Assembly (NCBI GenBank): GCA_019694795.1
Contig: JAIBBF010000004.1
Span: 48,122-112,121, forward strand
From: Flavobacteriales bacterium
GTDB taxonomy: Bacteria > Bacteroidota > Bacteroidia > Flavobacteriales_D > UBA2798
Length of the DNA stretch: 64,000 nt
Direction: 5' to 3'
This document shows positions 17,400 to 25,071 of the stretch, in pieces. The position numbers and the translations under genes were made by a program. The number at the start of each line of letters is the position of its first letter. Within the stretch, counting starts at the first letter, position 1. The notes beneath the pieces were generated by a model that made no database searches, was not told where the DNA came from, and saw only the letters and a list, made by a program, of their open reading frames with translations.

Positions 17400-17768
17400 G
17401 TAGCCCGAAGTTTTTAATTGAATCATCATTGCAATGGATTGGGCTCGTTGTGAGGCGATTTCGGTGTTTGGCCCACTAAAATGCTCCTTTAGATTGCTTT
17501 GAAACAGTTCCAGCCATCGACTGAAATGTTCTGCTTTAAGCGGACTTTTTCCATGTAGTTGTATATGGCTTTGCATGGGGTTCCCTTTATAATTACCTTT
17601 TCCAAATACGATACTCTCCCAGAAGTCATACATCACCGGGAGATGATGTTCCCAATTCACTTGTGCCACATCAGTGAATAAATAACTAATCAGAGAATCT
17701 GCCTTTACTTTTTCGTAAAAGGTATTGACCATTTGGGCAATGTCATTTCTTGATTCAAGATCTTTCAT
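17397..17768 (-). CDS. Truncated hemoglobin, group III-like
   Basis: This 123-residue protein looks like a group III truncated globin. The B-helix Tyr is in NTFYEKV, the segment LPVMYDFWESIVFG matches the C/E region, and the proximal His is in LKAEHFSRWLELF with the characteristic following Trp. Such globins bind oxygen or nitric oxide in the cytoplasm and are common near cbb3 oxidase genes in Bacteroidota. It starts six bases after the cupin gene and is the last gene before hemN, so it is most likely read from the ccoS promoter. Confidence 0.88.
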   Translation of the reverse strand: MKDLESRNDIAQMVNTFYEKVKADSLISYLFTDVAQVNWEHHLPVMYDFWESIVFGKGNYKGNPMQSHIQLHGKSPLKAEHFSRWLELFQSNLKEHFSGPNTEIASQRAQSIAMMIQLKTSGY

Positions 17769-17774
17769 GTGAAA

Positions 17775-18077
17775 TTATCTGTAGAGCAAAAATACAGAAT
17801 CTTCTATGCATTTAACGGAATGTTTTTCCATGGCCAGAAAATTGAGAAACATATTTTCGCTTAATAAATAATCTTTGCCACCCATATTAAAACATATTTC
17901 ACCCTGAATTACTAATAGACAGGTATCAACCGGTGAATGATGATCGGGCAGAATGGCATCTTTTTTCATTCTTAACTGGACAATTTTCCGATCGCCGGAG
18001 TTGAAAATGATATCAGATTTTAAGCTTTCTTCAAATGAAGAATCAGGAAGTTTTTTGGATTCCATAAATAGATACAA
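17775..18077 (-). CDS. Small cupin-fold protein
   Basis: This 100-residue protein has the spacing of a single cupin domain: the first strand set with ILPDHHSPVDTCLLVIQGE (motif 1 with two His) and a second with FLAMEKHSVKCIED (one His). The first motif's PDHH and the later His could form a metal site, but the usual motif-1 Glu is replaced, so metal binding is uncertain. The 5' end overlaps the 3' end of the upstream membrane-protein gene by 35 bases (23 if ATG 18065 is used). It lies in the cbb3 operon between the membrane protein and the globin, suggesting a part in oxidase maturation or redox sensing; that is inference only. Confidence 0.7.
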   Translation of the reverse strand: MYLFMESKKLPDSSFEESLKSDIIFNSGDRKIVQLRMKKDAILPDHHSPVDTCLLVIQGEICFNMGGKDYLLSENMFLNFLAMEKHSVKCIEDSVFLLYR

Positions 18078-18483
18078 TTCCGGTTAGAAGTAAAACAACA
18101 AGTTTTATTATTTCAAGAATCACATAGGTGATGTGGTGCCAGGTGGAGGGAATATCTTTTCCGGATAAAATTTCGGAAGCACGTTCATCCATTGGTGGAA
18201 ACAATACCAGTGTTTGAATCAGAAGAATAATGGCAATGGTGGAAAATAATAAGGTAAAGGTGGAGTGCTGTTTTCCGAAAATCAGACTAATTGCCAAAGT
18301 GATTAGAAGTACCAATTCCAGTTTATTTAAAGCATGAAAAACGATTTGTCCAATCCCCAAACCTAATTGCAGTGTAATGTTGGGGGCTGTGAATTTTAAA
18401 GGAGCTTCAATAAACGAAATCGCTAGTATTAATCCGGCCCAGATAAATGGAATGGCAATGCGAAGTGAAGCAATGGCTTTCAT
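18043..18483 (-). CDS. Four-helix membrane protein of unknown function in the cbb3 operon
   Basis: This 146-residue protein has four predicted membrane segments (about residues 7-27, 50-70, 75-100 and 118-140). I do not recognise a named family. Conserved-looking polar residues in and near the membrane include FIEAPLKF near the first helix, HALNKLE near the second, and WHHITY before the fourth; the paired His could be a metal or heme site. It overlaps the SafE-like gene by four bases (ATGA) and precedes the cupin gene. Its tight coupling suggests a part in oxidase assembly or heme/copper handling. Confidence 0.75.
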   Translation of the reverse strand: MKAIASLRIAIPFIWAGLILAISFIEAPLKFTAPNITLQLGLGIGQIVFHALNKLELVLLITLAISLIFGKQHSTFTLLFSTIAIILLIQTLVLFPPMDERASEILSGKDIPSTWHHITYVILEIIKLVVLLLTGIVSIYGIQKTS

Positions 18484-19268
18484 TGTTTTTCTTTATTCCT
18501 GATACGGTGATCTGGTTTTTTACAACAATCAGGCACCGCCATGGTTTCTGTTTTTTTGTTTCCATCATTATCCACCACCTCAATTTTCTTTTCTACGATG
18601 GAAGGAGATAAATAGGGAATTCCAAGATTTAATCCACGCAATACTAAAGCCAGACCCATTATCCCCACAACAACGGGAACCATTCGTCGAACGTTATTTC
18701 TAAAGTTAACCGAAACAATTCCGCCAACCATATTCATGGCCATCATAGCAGGGAGTGTTCCTAATCCGAAAAAAGCCATAAATAAAGCACCGTATATTGC
18801 ACTACCTGTAGCAATGGATCCGGTAATTCCCATATAGACAAATCCACAAGGAAGTAAGCCATTCAACATTCCGATTAAAAATAATCCGCCGGTGGATTTC
18901 TTATTGAACAACGGAATGAATTTCGATTTCAATCCATTCACTATTCTAAAAATTACGGCATTGTTTCCAAGCCGATTAGCCCATGCTGAAAAGATCAGCG
19001 ATAATAAAATCAGAATTCCCAGTGTGAGAGACAAAAAATTCTGGTAACCGGCAATGAACAGCCCCTGACCTATTAACCCAAAAACCAGACCAATCGCGGA
19101 ATAAGTAAAGACTCTCCCGAAATTGTAAGCCGCACTGCCGATTACCATTGTGAGATAATTCTTCCTGTTTAAAGGCAATGCCAGAGCAATGGGACCACAC
19201 ATTCCCATGCAATGAAAACTACCTAAAAAACCAAGCGAAAAGGCTACAGGAAGAAACATAAATATCAA
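18480..19268 (-). CDS. SafE/TauE-like (DsbD-type) membrane protein of the cbb3 cluster
   Basis: This 262-residue protein has six or seven membrane segments and the conserved opening GSFHCMGMCGP, the signature of the sulfite exporter TauE/SafE-like family found in Bacteroidota cco clusters, and related to the DsbD transmembrane domain. The motif GLLPCGFVYMG later in the protein adds a second membrane Cys, as in DsbD/CcdA-type thiol or copper handling. The C-terminal tail has VPDCCKKPDH, a possible soft-metal site. It overlaps fixH and the downstream membrane-protein gene by four bases each. A role in copper supply or thiol reduction during oxidase assembly is likely from context. Confidence 0.85.
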   Translation of the reverse strand: MIFMFLPVAFSLGFLGSFHCMGMCGPIALALPLNRKNYLTMVIGSAAYNFGRVFTYSAIGLVFGLIGQGLFIAGYQNFLSLTLGILILLSLIFSAWANRLGNNAVIFRIVNGLKSKFIPLFNKKSTGGLFLIGMLNGLLPCGFVYMGITGSIATGSAIYGALFMAFFGLGTLPAMMAMNMVGGIVSVNFRNNVRRMVPVVVGIMGLALVLRGLNLGIPYLSPSIVEKKIEVVDNDGNKKTETMAVPDCCKKPDHRIRNKEKQ

Positions 19269-19708
19269 TTTTGCATTTGTATTGAACCTTCGTTGTAATA
19301 TTTTTTATTGCCTACCGACCAATCAATTTTTACTTCGTAATAACCGGAAGGCATTTCTGAAGTATTAATGGATTGCTGCAATTCATTACTGTTGATTTCT
19401 ATTTTTTTATCCAGACGTGAATCGCTCGGTCTGAAAAAATGGACGTCAGCATGAATTTCCTGTCCCGCAAATTCATTGGGGAAATTCAATTGAAAAGAAC
19501 CTGGTAAAACCTGCCATTGCAATTGTTCTTTTAAGGCATTTGATGCCGTTTTCTTATCAATGATTTCCTGATATTTTAATTCTTCCTTGTAATAGTCGGA
19601 AGTAACTAAATCCAGACGTTGATTCATGCTCATTATAACGAGCGTTACAATGAGAGCAACGAATCCGATATAAACGATTGCTATTCGTATTCCCCAGTGA
19701 AATTTCAT
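19265..19708 (-). CDS. fixH: FixH family protein
   Basis: This 147-residue protein has one N-terminal membrane segment (IRIAVVYIGF-like region, about residues 8-28) with a periplasmic beta-rich domain. The segment LDLVTSDYYKEELKYQEIIDK is the FixH/CcoH signature. FixH/CcoH is needed for stable assembly of cbb3 oxidase, and the gene is in its usual place directly after ccoG, overlapping it by four bases. Confidence 0.92.
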   Translation of the reverse strand: MKFHWGIRIAIVYIGFVALIVTLVIMSMNQRLDLVTSDYYKEELKYQEIIDKKTASNALKEQLQWQVLPGSFQLNFPNEFAGQEIHADVHFFRPSDSRLDKKIEINSNELQQSINTSEMPSGYYEVKIDWSVGNKKYYNEGSIQMQN

Positions 19709-21120
19709 GGCTTTTTCTTTTTAATGGGACCTAAGAAACTTGTTTTTACAGTTTGGAGTTTTTTATCTCCGGTATATATTCCGATTTTAACTGTGGTTTT
19801 TCGTTCCGTAATTTGTTCTTTGGGAAGAATCAGAAAGAAAGTACCTACGGCATTGGATTCTTTTTTACAAACTAATGCATCACCCACCATTTGTATCTCA
19901 CCGGTTCTGTCTTCAAGTTTTAATTGAATTGGAATGTCCTTGTGCGATTTGTTGATCACTTTTACATTATACAAATTACTGATTTTATCGGGACCCTGCT
20001 CCTGAAATAAACTTCCCTGCGCACGTACAATGGTTGCTTCTACATCGCTTCTGCTTACCAATAAGAAAGTTAAAAAGCCAAGCAGTAATGTAAGTACAAT
20101 TGAATATGCAAGAATCCGTCTGGTAAAAGTCAGCTTCACTTTGTTTTTGATTCCCGATTCAGAATCGTAACGAATGAGGCCTTTTTCCAAACCGACACTC
20201 TCCATCATATGATCGCAGGCGTCGATACATGCAGTACAGTTGGTACATTCTAATTGAGTACCGTTTCGGATGTCGATACCGGTTGGACAAACCTTAACAC
20301 ATAATCCGCAGTCGATACAATCTCCTTTATCCCGTTCTTCATTCTTTTTGAATTTGTGACGGGGTTCTCCGCGGACATAATCGTAAGCAACTACAATGGA
20401 GTTTTTATCGAGCAGCACACCTTGAAGTCGACCATAAGGGCAAACGATTAAGCAGGCTTGCTCCCTGAACCATGCAAACACAAAGAAGAAAACAAGGGTA
20501 AATAATAACAGAGCGATGAATCCGCCTAAATGCTGACCAACAGGTTCGGAAATGATCTGGAATAATTTGTCGGCCGAAATAATATAAGCCAAAAAGGTAT
20601 TTGAAATGATAAATGAAATGAGAAAGAAAATGGAATATTTTAAAGATTTCTTTCTGATTTTTTCACCGTTCCATGGCATCTTATTCAACGCGCGCTGGTG
20701 AGGTGCATCGCCTTCTATCCAGTATTCTATTCTTCGGAAAACGAGTTCAAGAAAAATAGTTTGCGGACAAGCCCATCCGCAGAAAAGCCGTCCGAACACT
20801 ACGGTAAATAAAACCACGAAAACAATCATGGTTAACGTCGCGATACCGAAAATAAAAAAGTCGTGAGGCCAGAATACAAACCCGAAAATGATAAATTTTC
20901 TTTCGAGAATGTTTAGCATCAACAGCGGATTACCATTGAGCTTTAGGAAGGGTAGAGTGAAAAAAACAATCAGATATACATAACTGAGTTTTTTCCTAAG
21001 GTTGTAATACCATCCGGAAGGTTTATTGGCATAAATCCAATTTCGTTTTCCTTCTTTAATGGTGCCGATCGAATCCCTGAAGGAGTCATCGGGTTCTTGA
21101 TCATTCTGCACGGTATTCAT
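19705..21120 (-). CDS. ccoG: Cytochrome oxidase accessory protein CcoG (FixG/RdxA)
   Basis: This 471-residue membrane protein carries two 4Fe-4S motifs, GDCIDCGLCVKVCPTGIDI and ECTNCTACIDACDHMM. Membrane helices lie before them (with the FixG motif FCGWACPQT), one follows, and a C-terminal immunoglobulin-like domain (FixG_C) is exposed to the periplasm. CcoG reduces Cu(II) for insertion into cbb3 oxidase. The gene is separated from ccoP by a 50-base gap that holds a terminator-like structure, which may lower its expression relative to the structural genes. Confidence 0.96.
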   Translation of the reverse strand: MNTVQNDQEPDDSFRDSIGTIKEGKRNWIYANKPSGWYYNLRKKLSYVYLIVFFTLPFLKLNGNPLLMLNILERKFIIFGFVFWPHDFFIFGIATLTMIVFVVLFTVVFGRLFCGWACPQTIFLELVFRRIEYWIEGDAPHQRALNKMPWNGEKIRKKSLKYSIFFLISFIISNTFLAYIISADKLFQIISEPVGQHLGGFIALLLFTLVFFFVFAWFREQACLIVCPYGRLQGVLLDKNSIVVAYDYVRGEPRHKFKKNEERDKGDCIDCGLCVKVCPTGIDIRNGTQLECTNCTACIDACDHMMESVGLEKGLIRYDSESGIKNKVKLTFTRRILAYSIVLTLLLGFLTFLLVSRSDVEATIVRAQGSLFQEQGPDKISNLYNVKVINKSHKDIPIQLKLEDRTGEIQMVGDALVCKKESNAVGTFFLILPKEQITERKTTVKIGIYTGDKKLQTVKTSFLGPIKKKKP

Positions 21121-21143
21121 TTGGGTTGGGTTAATAGGATTTC

Positions 21144-21184
21144 AAAAAAAAGCGGATCAACCGCAGTGAATTACTTCACTGCGG
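21144..21184 (-). promoter_or_regulatory. Overlapping hairpins between ccoP and ccoG (possible attenuator)
   Basis: On the minus strand a 10-bp stem CCGCAGTGAA/TTCACTGCGG (21184-21175 with 21170-21161) surrounds the ccoP stop codon. Its last four bases, GCGG (21164-21161), can instead pair with CCGC (21155-21152), followed by eight T (21151-21144). The first structure would prevent the second, which is terminator-like. Confidence 0.55.
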
Positions 21185-22430
21185 CTGAATCTGCAACGGG
21201 TGCAGTAGCTGTTGAATCGGGTACAACAGTAGCTGTAGCACCTTCTTCAGTATAAATCGTTCCTTCCGGAGCTTTCGCATTGGCAGGATTGCTTCCACGC
21301 AATGATTTTACGTAAGAGGCAAGGACGTGCATTTGACGCGGACTTAATTCTTGTCCCCATGCTTTCATCCCTTTTTCTGTCCATCCGTATTTGATGGATT
21401 TAAAAACATCCTGAATACTTCCGCCGTGAATCCAGTAATCGTCCGTTAAATTCGGCGCGATGCTGGTTCCTTCTCCGTTGGCACCGTGGCATGCTTTACA
21501 ATCTTTACTTGCAAATACACCTTTACCTTCTTCAATATCGGCAGCTTCAGTTAATAAGGTCACATTGTTTTCATCAATGAGATTGGCGTGTTTGGCTTTG
21601 TATTCTTTCATTTGAATATCTGCTTGTGCCAATTCAGCTTTTAACTCATCGATTTGTAATGCACCTGTTTTAAAGATGTGGTAGTTGAACATGTAAATGA
21701 CTGCAGCCACAATAGTAAAATAGAATCCATATTTCCACCATGGTGGTAAGTCGTTGTCCAACTCTTTAATACCATCATAATCGTGATCGAGAAGAATGTC
21801 TTTCTCATCTTCAATGGCAACGGATGCATTGAATTTTTCCATGAAAGAAACAACCGGTTTTGCAGCCATTTCTTTTGCTTTAGAGGAATTGCCAAGTAAA
21901 GTTTTGATTTGTCCGATGAAGAAGAATGCAATTACAGCTTCGAACAAGTTAAACAATACGAGAGTCCAGAATGTAAAGCCGTCCAGCCCCCACCAGTTAT
22001 CCGTAAATTGTGGAATAACTTGTTGAGCAGGCTCAGCGGCAGCAGCAGCAGCTGCAGGTGCAGCGGCATCTTGTGCAAAACTGAAAGCCGGAATGGCAAT
22101 GAGCAAGGCAATCATCATCATTGTTTTTCCGCCACCGTTATTTTTTTCTTTTAGCATTTCACGCTGGTGATGCAAAGAAGATTTTACGATGTCGCCCAAT
22201 ACCATAATGAGAACCATTAAGAGTAAAGCGGAAATTACAAGGGCAATAAACACCGGATTGGTGTACACGGTTCCTCCGAATTGAGGAATTTTATTTTCTG
22301 CAGCAGCAGCTTCTTGTGCAAGAAGAGTAGCGCCAGGCATAAGCAGAGTGACTGCTAACAGTAATGCTCTGCGGATTTTTTGAGTCTTCATATGATTGGG
22401 TTGACCGTTCATGATTTTTTTAATTTTCAT
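21171..22430 (-). CDS. ccoP: cbb3 oxidase subunit CcoP, one heme c, extended N-terminus
   Basis: This 419-residue protein is the cytochrome c subunit of cbb3 oxidase. One heme site is visible (CKACHG, about residue 310) with an axial Met candidate in MKAWGQELSPRQM, and the CcoP N-terminal domain motif LPPWWKYGFYFT precedes it. Proteobacterial CcoP has two hemes, but a single heme is usual in Bacteroidota. The first 180 residues are unusual. Two blocks each contain a signal-peptide-like stretch ending in AQ, an Ala-rich linker, IPQF and a membrane helix, which looks like an internal duplication. The ATG at 22430 overlaps the ccoQ stop (ATGA), supporting this start, but ATG 22391 would begin directly at a signal peptide. 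Confidence 0.93.
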   Translation of the reverse strand: MKIKKIMNGQPNHMKTQKIRRALLLAVTLLMPGATLLAQEAAAAENKIPQFGGTVYTNPVFIALVISALLLMVLIMVLGDIVKSSLHHQREMLKEKNNGGGKTMMMIALLIAIPAFSFAQDAAAPAAAAAAAEPAQQVIPQFTDNWWGLDGFTFWTLVLFNLFEAVIAFFFIGQIKTLLGNSSKAKEMAAKPVVSFMEKFNASVAIEDEKDILLDHDYDGIKELDNDLPPWWKYGFYFTIVAAVIYMFNYHIFKTGALQIDELKAELAQADIQMKEYKAKHANLIDENNVTLLTEAADIEEGKGVFASKDCKACHGANGEGTSIAPNLTDDYWIHGGSIQDVFKSIKYGWTEKGMKAWGQELSPRQMHVLASYVKSLRGSNPANAKAPEGTIYTEEGATATVVPDSTATAPVADSAAVK

Positions 22431-22600
22431 TGATTTTCTTCGCCTTCAAGCGGCATGTTTTCCATGTGTTTAATCAATTCTTTATCCGATTTAAAGAGGT
22501 AAATCCCTAATAGAATAAAGAAGGAAAAGAAAATCAAAAAGGAGATCACCGGATAAATCCCTACACCGTCGATCGAGCTGAGATAATTAATGAACTTCAT
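22427..22600 (-). CDS. ccoQ: CcoQ/FixQ-like small membrane protein
   Basis: This 57-residue frame starts with ATG at 22600, three bases after ccoNO, and ends in an ATGA overlap with ccoP. It has a single membrane helix (about residues 15-36, with VISFLIFFSFFILLGIYLFK) followed by an acidic tail (MENMPLEGEENQ). Size, topology and position between ccoNO and ccoP are those of CcoQ, which stabilises the CcoN-CcoP interaction. Sequence conservation in this family is low, so the call rests mainly on position and topology. Confidence 0.88.
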   Translation of the reverse strand: MKFINYLSSIDGVGIYPVISFLIFFSFFILLGIYLFKSDKELIKHMENMPLEGEENQ

Positions 22601-22602
22601 GA

Positions 22603-24780
22603 TTACTCCTTTTTAGTGGTTACACCATATGGATCTCTTTCTTCCGCAGGTGCCAATGTAACATCTCTACCTAAGCGTTGCAGATATGCAATCAAGGCGA
22701 CAATCTCATTGGTGTTTTCTGCAGGTAATCCATTTTTATCCAGATCAGCAACAATGCTGTCGGCTTGTGCAAGGAAGTCTGCTTCTGCCAGTGCATCGTA
22801 TCCTTCAGGATATGGTACACCTAAGGTTTGCATCGCTCTGATTTTTGCAGGGGTCATGCTCAAATCAACATGCTTGTCGAACAACCACGGATAAGAAGGC
22901 ATAATGGATCCTGGTGATGGAGTTGATGGATCTAACAAGTGATTGTAATGCCATGCATTCGATTTTTTGTTATTTCCAACACCTTCACGTGCTAAATCCG
23001 GACCAGTACGTTTAGATCCCCATTGGAATGGATGGTCGTAAACGAATTCTCCTGCTTTGGAATAGTCGCCGTAACGTGCAACTTCATCGCGGAAAGGACG
23101 TACCATTTGTGAGTGACACACATAACATCCTTCACGAACGTAAATGTCGCGACCTTCAAGTTCAAGCGGAGTATATGGTTTCACAGTACTGATGGTAGGA
23201 ATATTCGATTTAATCAGGAAGGTTGGAATCATTTCGATTAATCCCCCGATTAAAATCACCACCAAACTCAATACTAACATTTGAACTGGTTTACGCTCAA
23301 TCCAACGATGCCAGTGTTCACCTGCATGTTTGTGATAAGTTTTTTCAAGCGGAGCAGCTTCAGCTTCTTCATTCGCAACAAAGTTTCCGATTTTGATTGT
23401 TTTAATCAGGTTGTAGGTCATAATCACCGCACCGGTGAGGAATAATGAACCTCCGATTGCACGCATCGCATACATTGGTAGAATTTGCGTTACTGTTTCC
23501 AGGAAGTTCGGATAACGAAGCATACCTTCTTCAGTAAATTCTTTCCACATCATCGCTTGTGTGAAACCTGCCCAATAGAGTGGAATAGCATAGAAGAGAA
23601 TACCTAAAGTACCAATCCAGAAATGCCAGTTGGCAAGTTTTTTAGAATACAGTTCGGTGCGGAACATTTTTGGAATCAACCAATACAATACACCGAAGGT
23701 TAAGAATCCGTTCCATCCCAATGCACCAACGTGAACGTGTGCAATGGTCCAGTCGGAGAAGTGAGAAATCCAGTTTACAGCTTTTAAAGAAAGCATCGGG
23801 CCTTCGAAGGTTGCCATACCATAAGCGGTAACTGCAACAACAAAGAATTTTAAAACAACATCTTCACGCACTTTATCCCAAACACCACGCAGTGTAAGCA
23901 GACCATTAATCATACCACCCCATGATGGTGCAAGCAGCATAAAGGAGAATACAACACCAAGTGACTGAACCCAGTCAGGTGTTGAACTATACAATAAATG
24001 GTGAGGACCTGCCCAGATATAAATAAAGATCAGTGCCCAGAAGTGAATAATGGAAAGTCGGTAAGAGTATACCGGACGATTAGCCGCTTTAGGAACGAAG
24101 TAGTACATAATTCCTAAATATGGAGTTGTAAGGAAGAATGCTACTGCATTATGTCCATACCACCATTGTACCAATGCATCTTGTACACCTGCATACCAGC
24201 TATAACTTTTAAACAAGCTTACCGGTAATTCAAAAGAGTTCACAATGTGAAGTACTGCTACTGTAACAAATGTGGCAATATAAAACCAGATAGCAACGTA
24301 TAAGTGACGTTCGCGGCGTTTAAGAATGGTTCCAAACATGTTCCATCCGAACACTACCCAAATCAATGCAATCAGAATATCGATTGGCCATTCTAATTCT
24401 GCATATTCTTTACCGGTAGTGTAACCCATCAGAAGCGTAAGCGCTGCGAGTACAATTATAGTTTGCCAACCCCAAAAGTGAATTCGGCTCAGCAGATCGC
24501 TGAACATTCTCGCCTTGGTGAGGCGCTGTAGAGAGTAATACACACCCATAAAAATTCCGTTTCCCACGAATGCGAAGATGACGGCATTGGTGTGTAATGG
24601 ACGGATACGACCAAAAGTGGTGTATTCCAATCCAAGGTTGAGGGCCGGGTAGATCATCTGCAATGCAGCGATTAACCCAACAAGCATACCCACCAGTCCC
24701 CATAGGATGGTGGCATACGCGAACATCTTTACGATCTTGTTGTCGTAATAGAATTTTTCGGTTTGCATAGTTGTACTCAT
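22603..24780 (-). CDS. ccoNO: Fused cbb3 oxidase catalytic subunits CcoN-CcoO
   Basis: This 725-residue protein joins two subunits. Residues about 1-480 are CcoN with 12 membrane helices and the His ligands of heme b, heme b3 and CuB, seen in RPLHTNAVIFAFVG, WWYGHNAVAFFLTTPY, GPHHLLY and IAHVHVGALGW. Residues about 500-725 are CcoO: one membrane anchor and a heme c site with CYVCHSQMVRPF. The complex reduces oxygen to water with high oxygen affinity and pumps protons. The fusion is typical of Bacteroidota. It overlaps ccoS by four bases. Confidence 0.97.
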   Translation of the reverse strand: MSTTMQTEKFYYDNKIVKMFAYATILWGLVGMLVGLIAALQMIYPALNLGLEYTTFGRIRPLHTNAVIFAFVGNGIFMGVYYSLQRLTKARMFSDLLSRIHFWGWQTIIVLAALTLLMGYTTGKEYAELEWPIDILIALIWVVFGWNMFGTILKRRERHLYVAIWFYIATFVTVAVLHIVNSFELPVSLFKSYSWYAGVQDALVQWWYGHNAVAFFLTTPYLGIMYYFVPKAANRPVYSYRLSIIHFWALIFIYIWAGPHHLLYSSTPDWVQSLGVVFSFMLLAPSWGGMINGLLTLRGVWDKVREDVVLKFFVVAVTAYGMATFEGPMLSLKAVNWISHFSDWTIAHVHVGALGWNGFLTFGVLYWLIPKMFRTELYSKKLANWHFWIGTLGILFYAIPLYWAGFTQAMMWKEFTEEGMLRYPNFLETVTQILPMYAMRAIGGSLFLTGAVIMTYNLIKTIKIGNFVANEEAEAAPLEKTYHKHAGEHWHRWIERKPVQMLVLSLVVILIGGLIEMIPTFLIKSNIPTISTVKPYTPLELEGRDIYVREGCYVCHSQMVRPFRDEVARYGDYSKAGEFVYDHPFQWGSKRTGPDLAREGVGNNKKSNAWHYNHLLDPSTPSPGSIMPSYPWLFDKHVDLSMTPAKIRAMQTLGVPYPEGYDALAEADFLAQADSIVADLDKNGLPAENTNEIVALIAYLQRLGRDVTLAPAEERDPYGVTTKKE

Positions 24781-24971
24781 TTATCGTCGGTTGTATTTGT
24801 GGATTCTTTTTTGGATTCCTTGGAGGAGGTTAATTCTGAATCGAAAAGGATTCTAACTGCAGGTGAATAATCATCTTCATATTGACCTTTTCTTACGGCC
24901 CATAAAAAAGCAGCCAAAAATCCGATAGCGATTATAAGGCTGGCTCCGATCATGATGAATAATGCACTCAT
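24777..24971 (-). CDS. ccoS: cbb3 oxidase maturation protein CcoS
   Basis: This 64-residue protein has one membrane helix (about residues 5-27) followed by WAVRKGQYEDDYSPAVRILFD. The GQYEDDxxPAxRIL pattern is the CcoS signature (usually GQFDD). CcoS is required for cofactor insertion into CcoN. It is the first gene after a predicted FNR-type promoter and overlaps ccoNO by four bases, so it heads the structural operon. Confidence 0.95.
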   Translation of the reverse strand: MSALFIMIGASLIIAIGFLAAFLWAVRKGQYEDDYSPAVRILFDSELTSSKESKKESTNTTDDK

Positions 24972-24987
24972 ACTATTTATCTTGTGT

Positions 24988-24995
24988 CAAATGTA
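24988..24995 (-). promoter_or_regulatory. -7 promoter box (TACATTTG) of the cco operon
   Basis: This is an exact TAnnTTTG match on the minus strand. The G at 24988 is 17 bases before the ccoS ATG, giving a leader of about 12 bases. Confidence 0.75.
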
Positions 24996-25018
24996 TTTTT
25001 AGTGGCTTAGGAGGTTAA

Positions 25019-25030
25019 TGACTGTGGTCA
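25019..25030. promoter_or_regulatory. FNR-like site TGACTGTGGTCA upstream of ccoS
   Basis: This TGAC-N4-GTCA site is centred at 25024.5, exactly 36.5 bp upstream of the G of the ccoS -7 box, that is about -41.5 from the expected start of transcription. Read on the other strand it nearly equals the site at 15456-15467. Confidence 0.75.
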
Positions 25031-25071
25031 CTACAAAAATTGATAGTTGTCAGTTTTTACCCTGAAACCTT

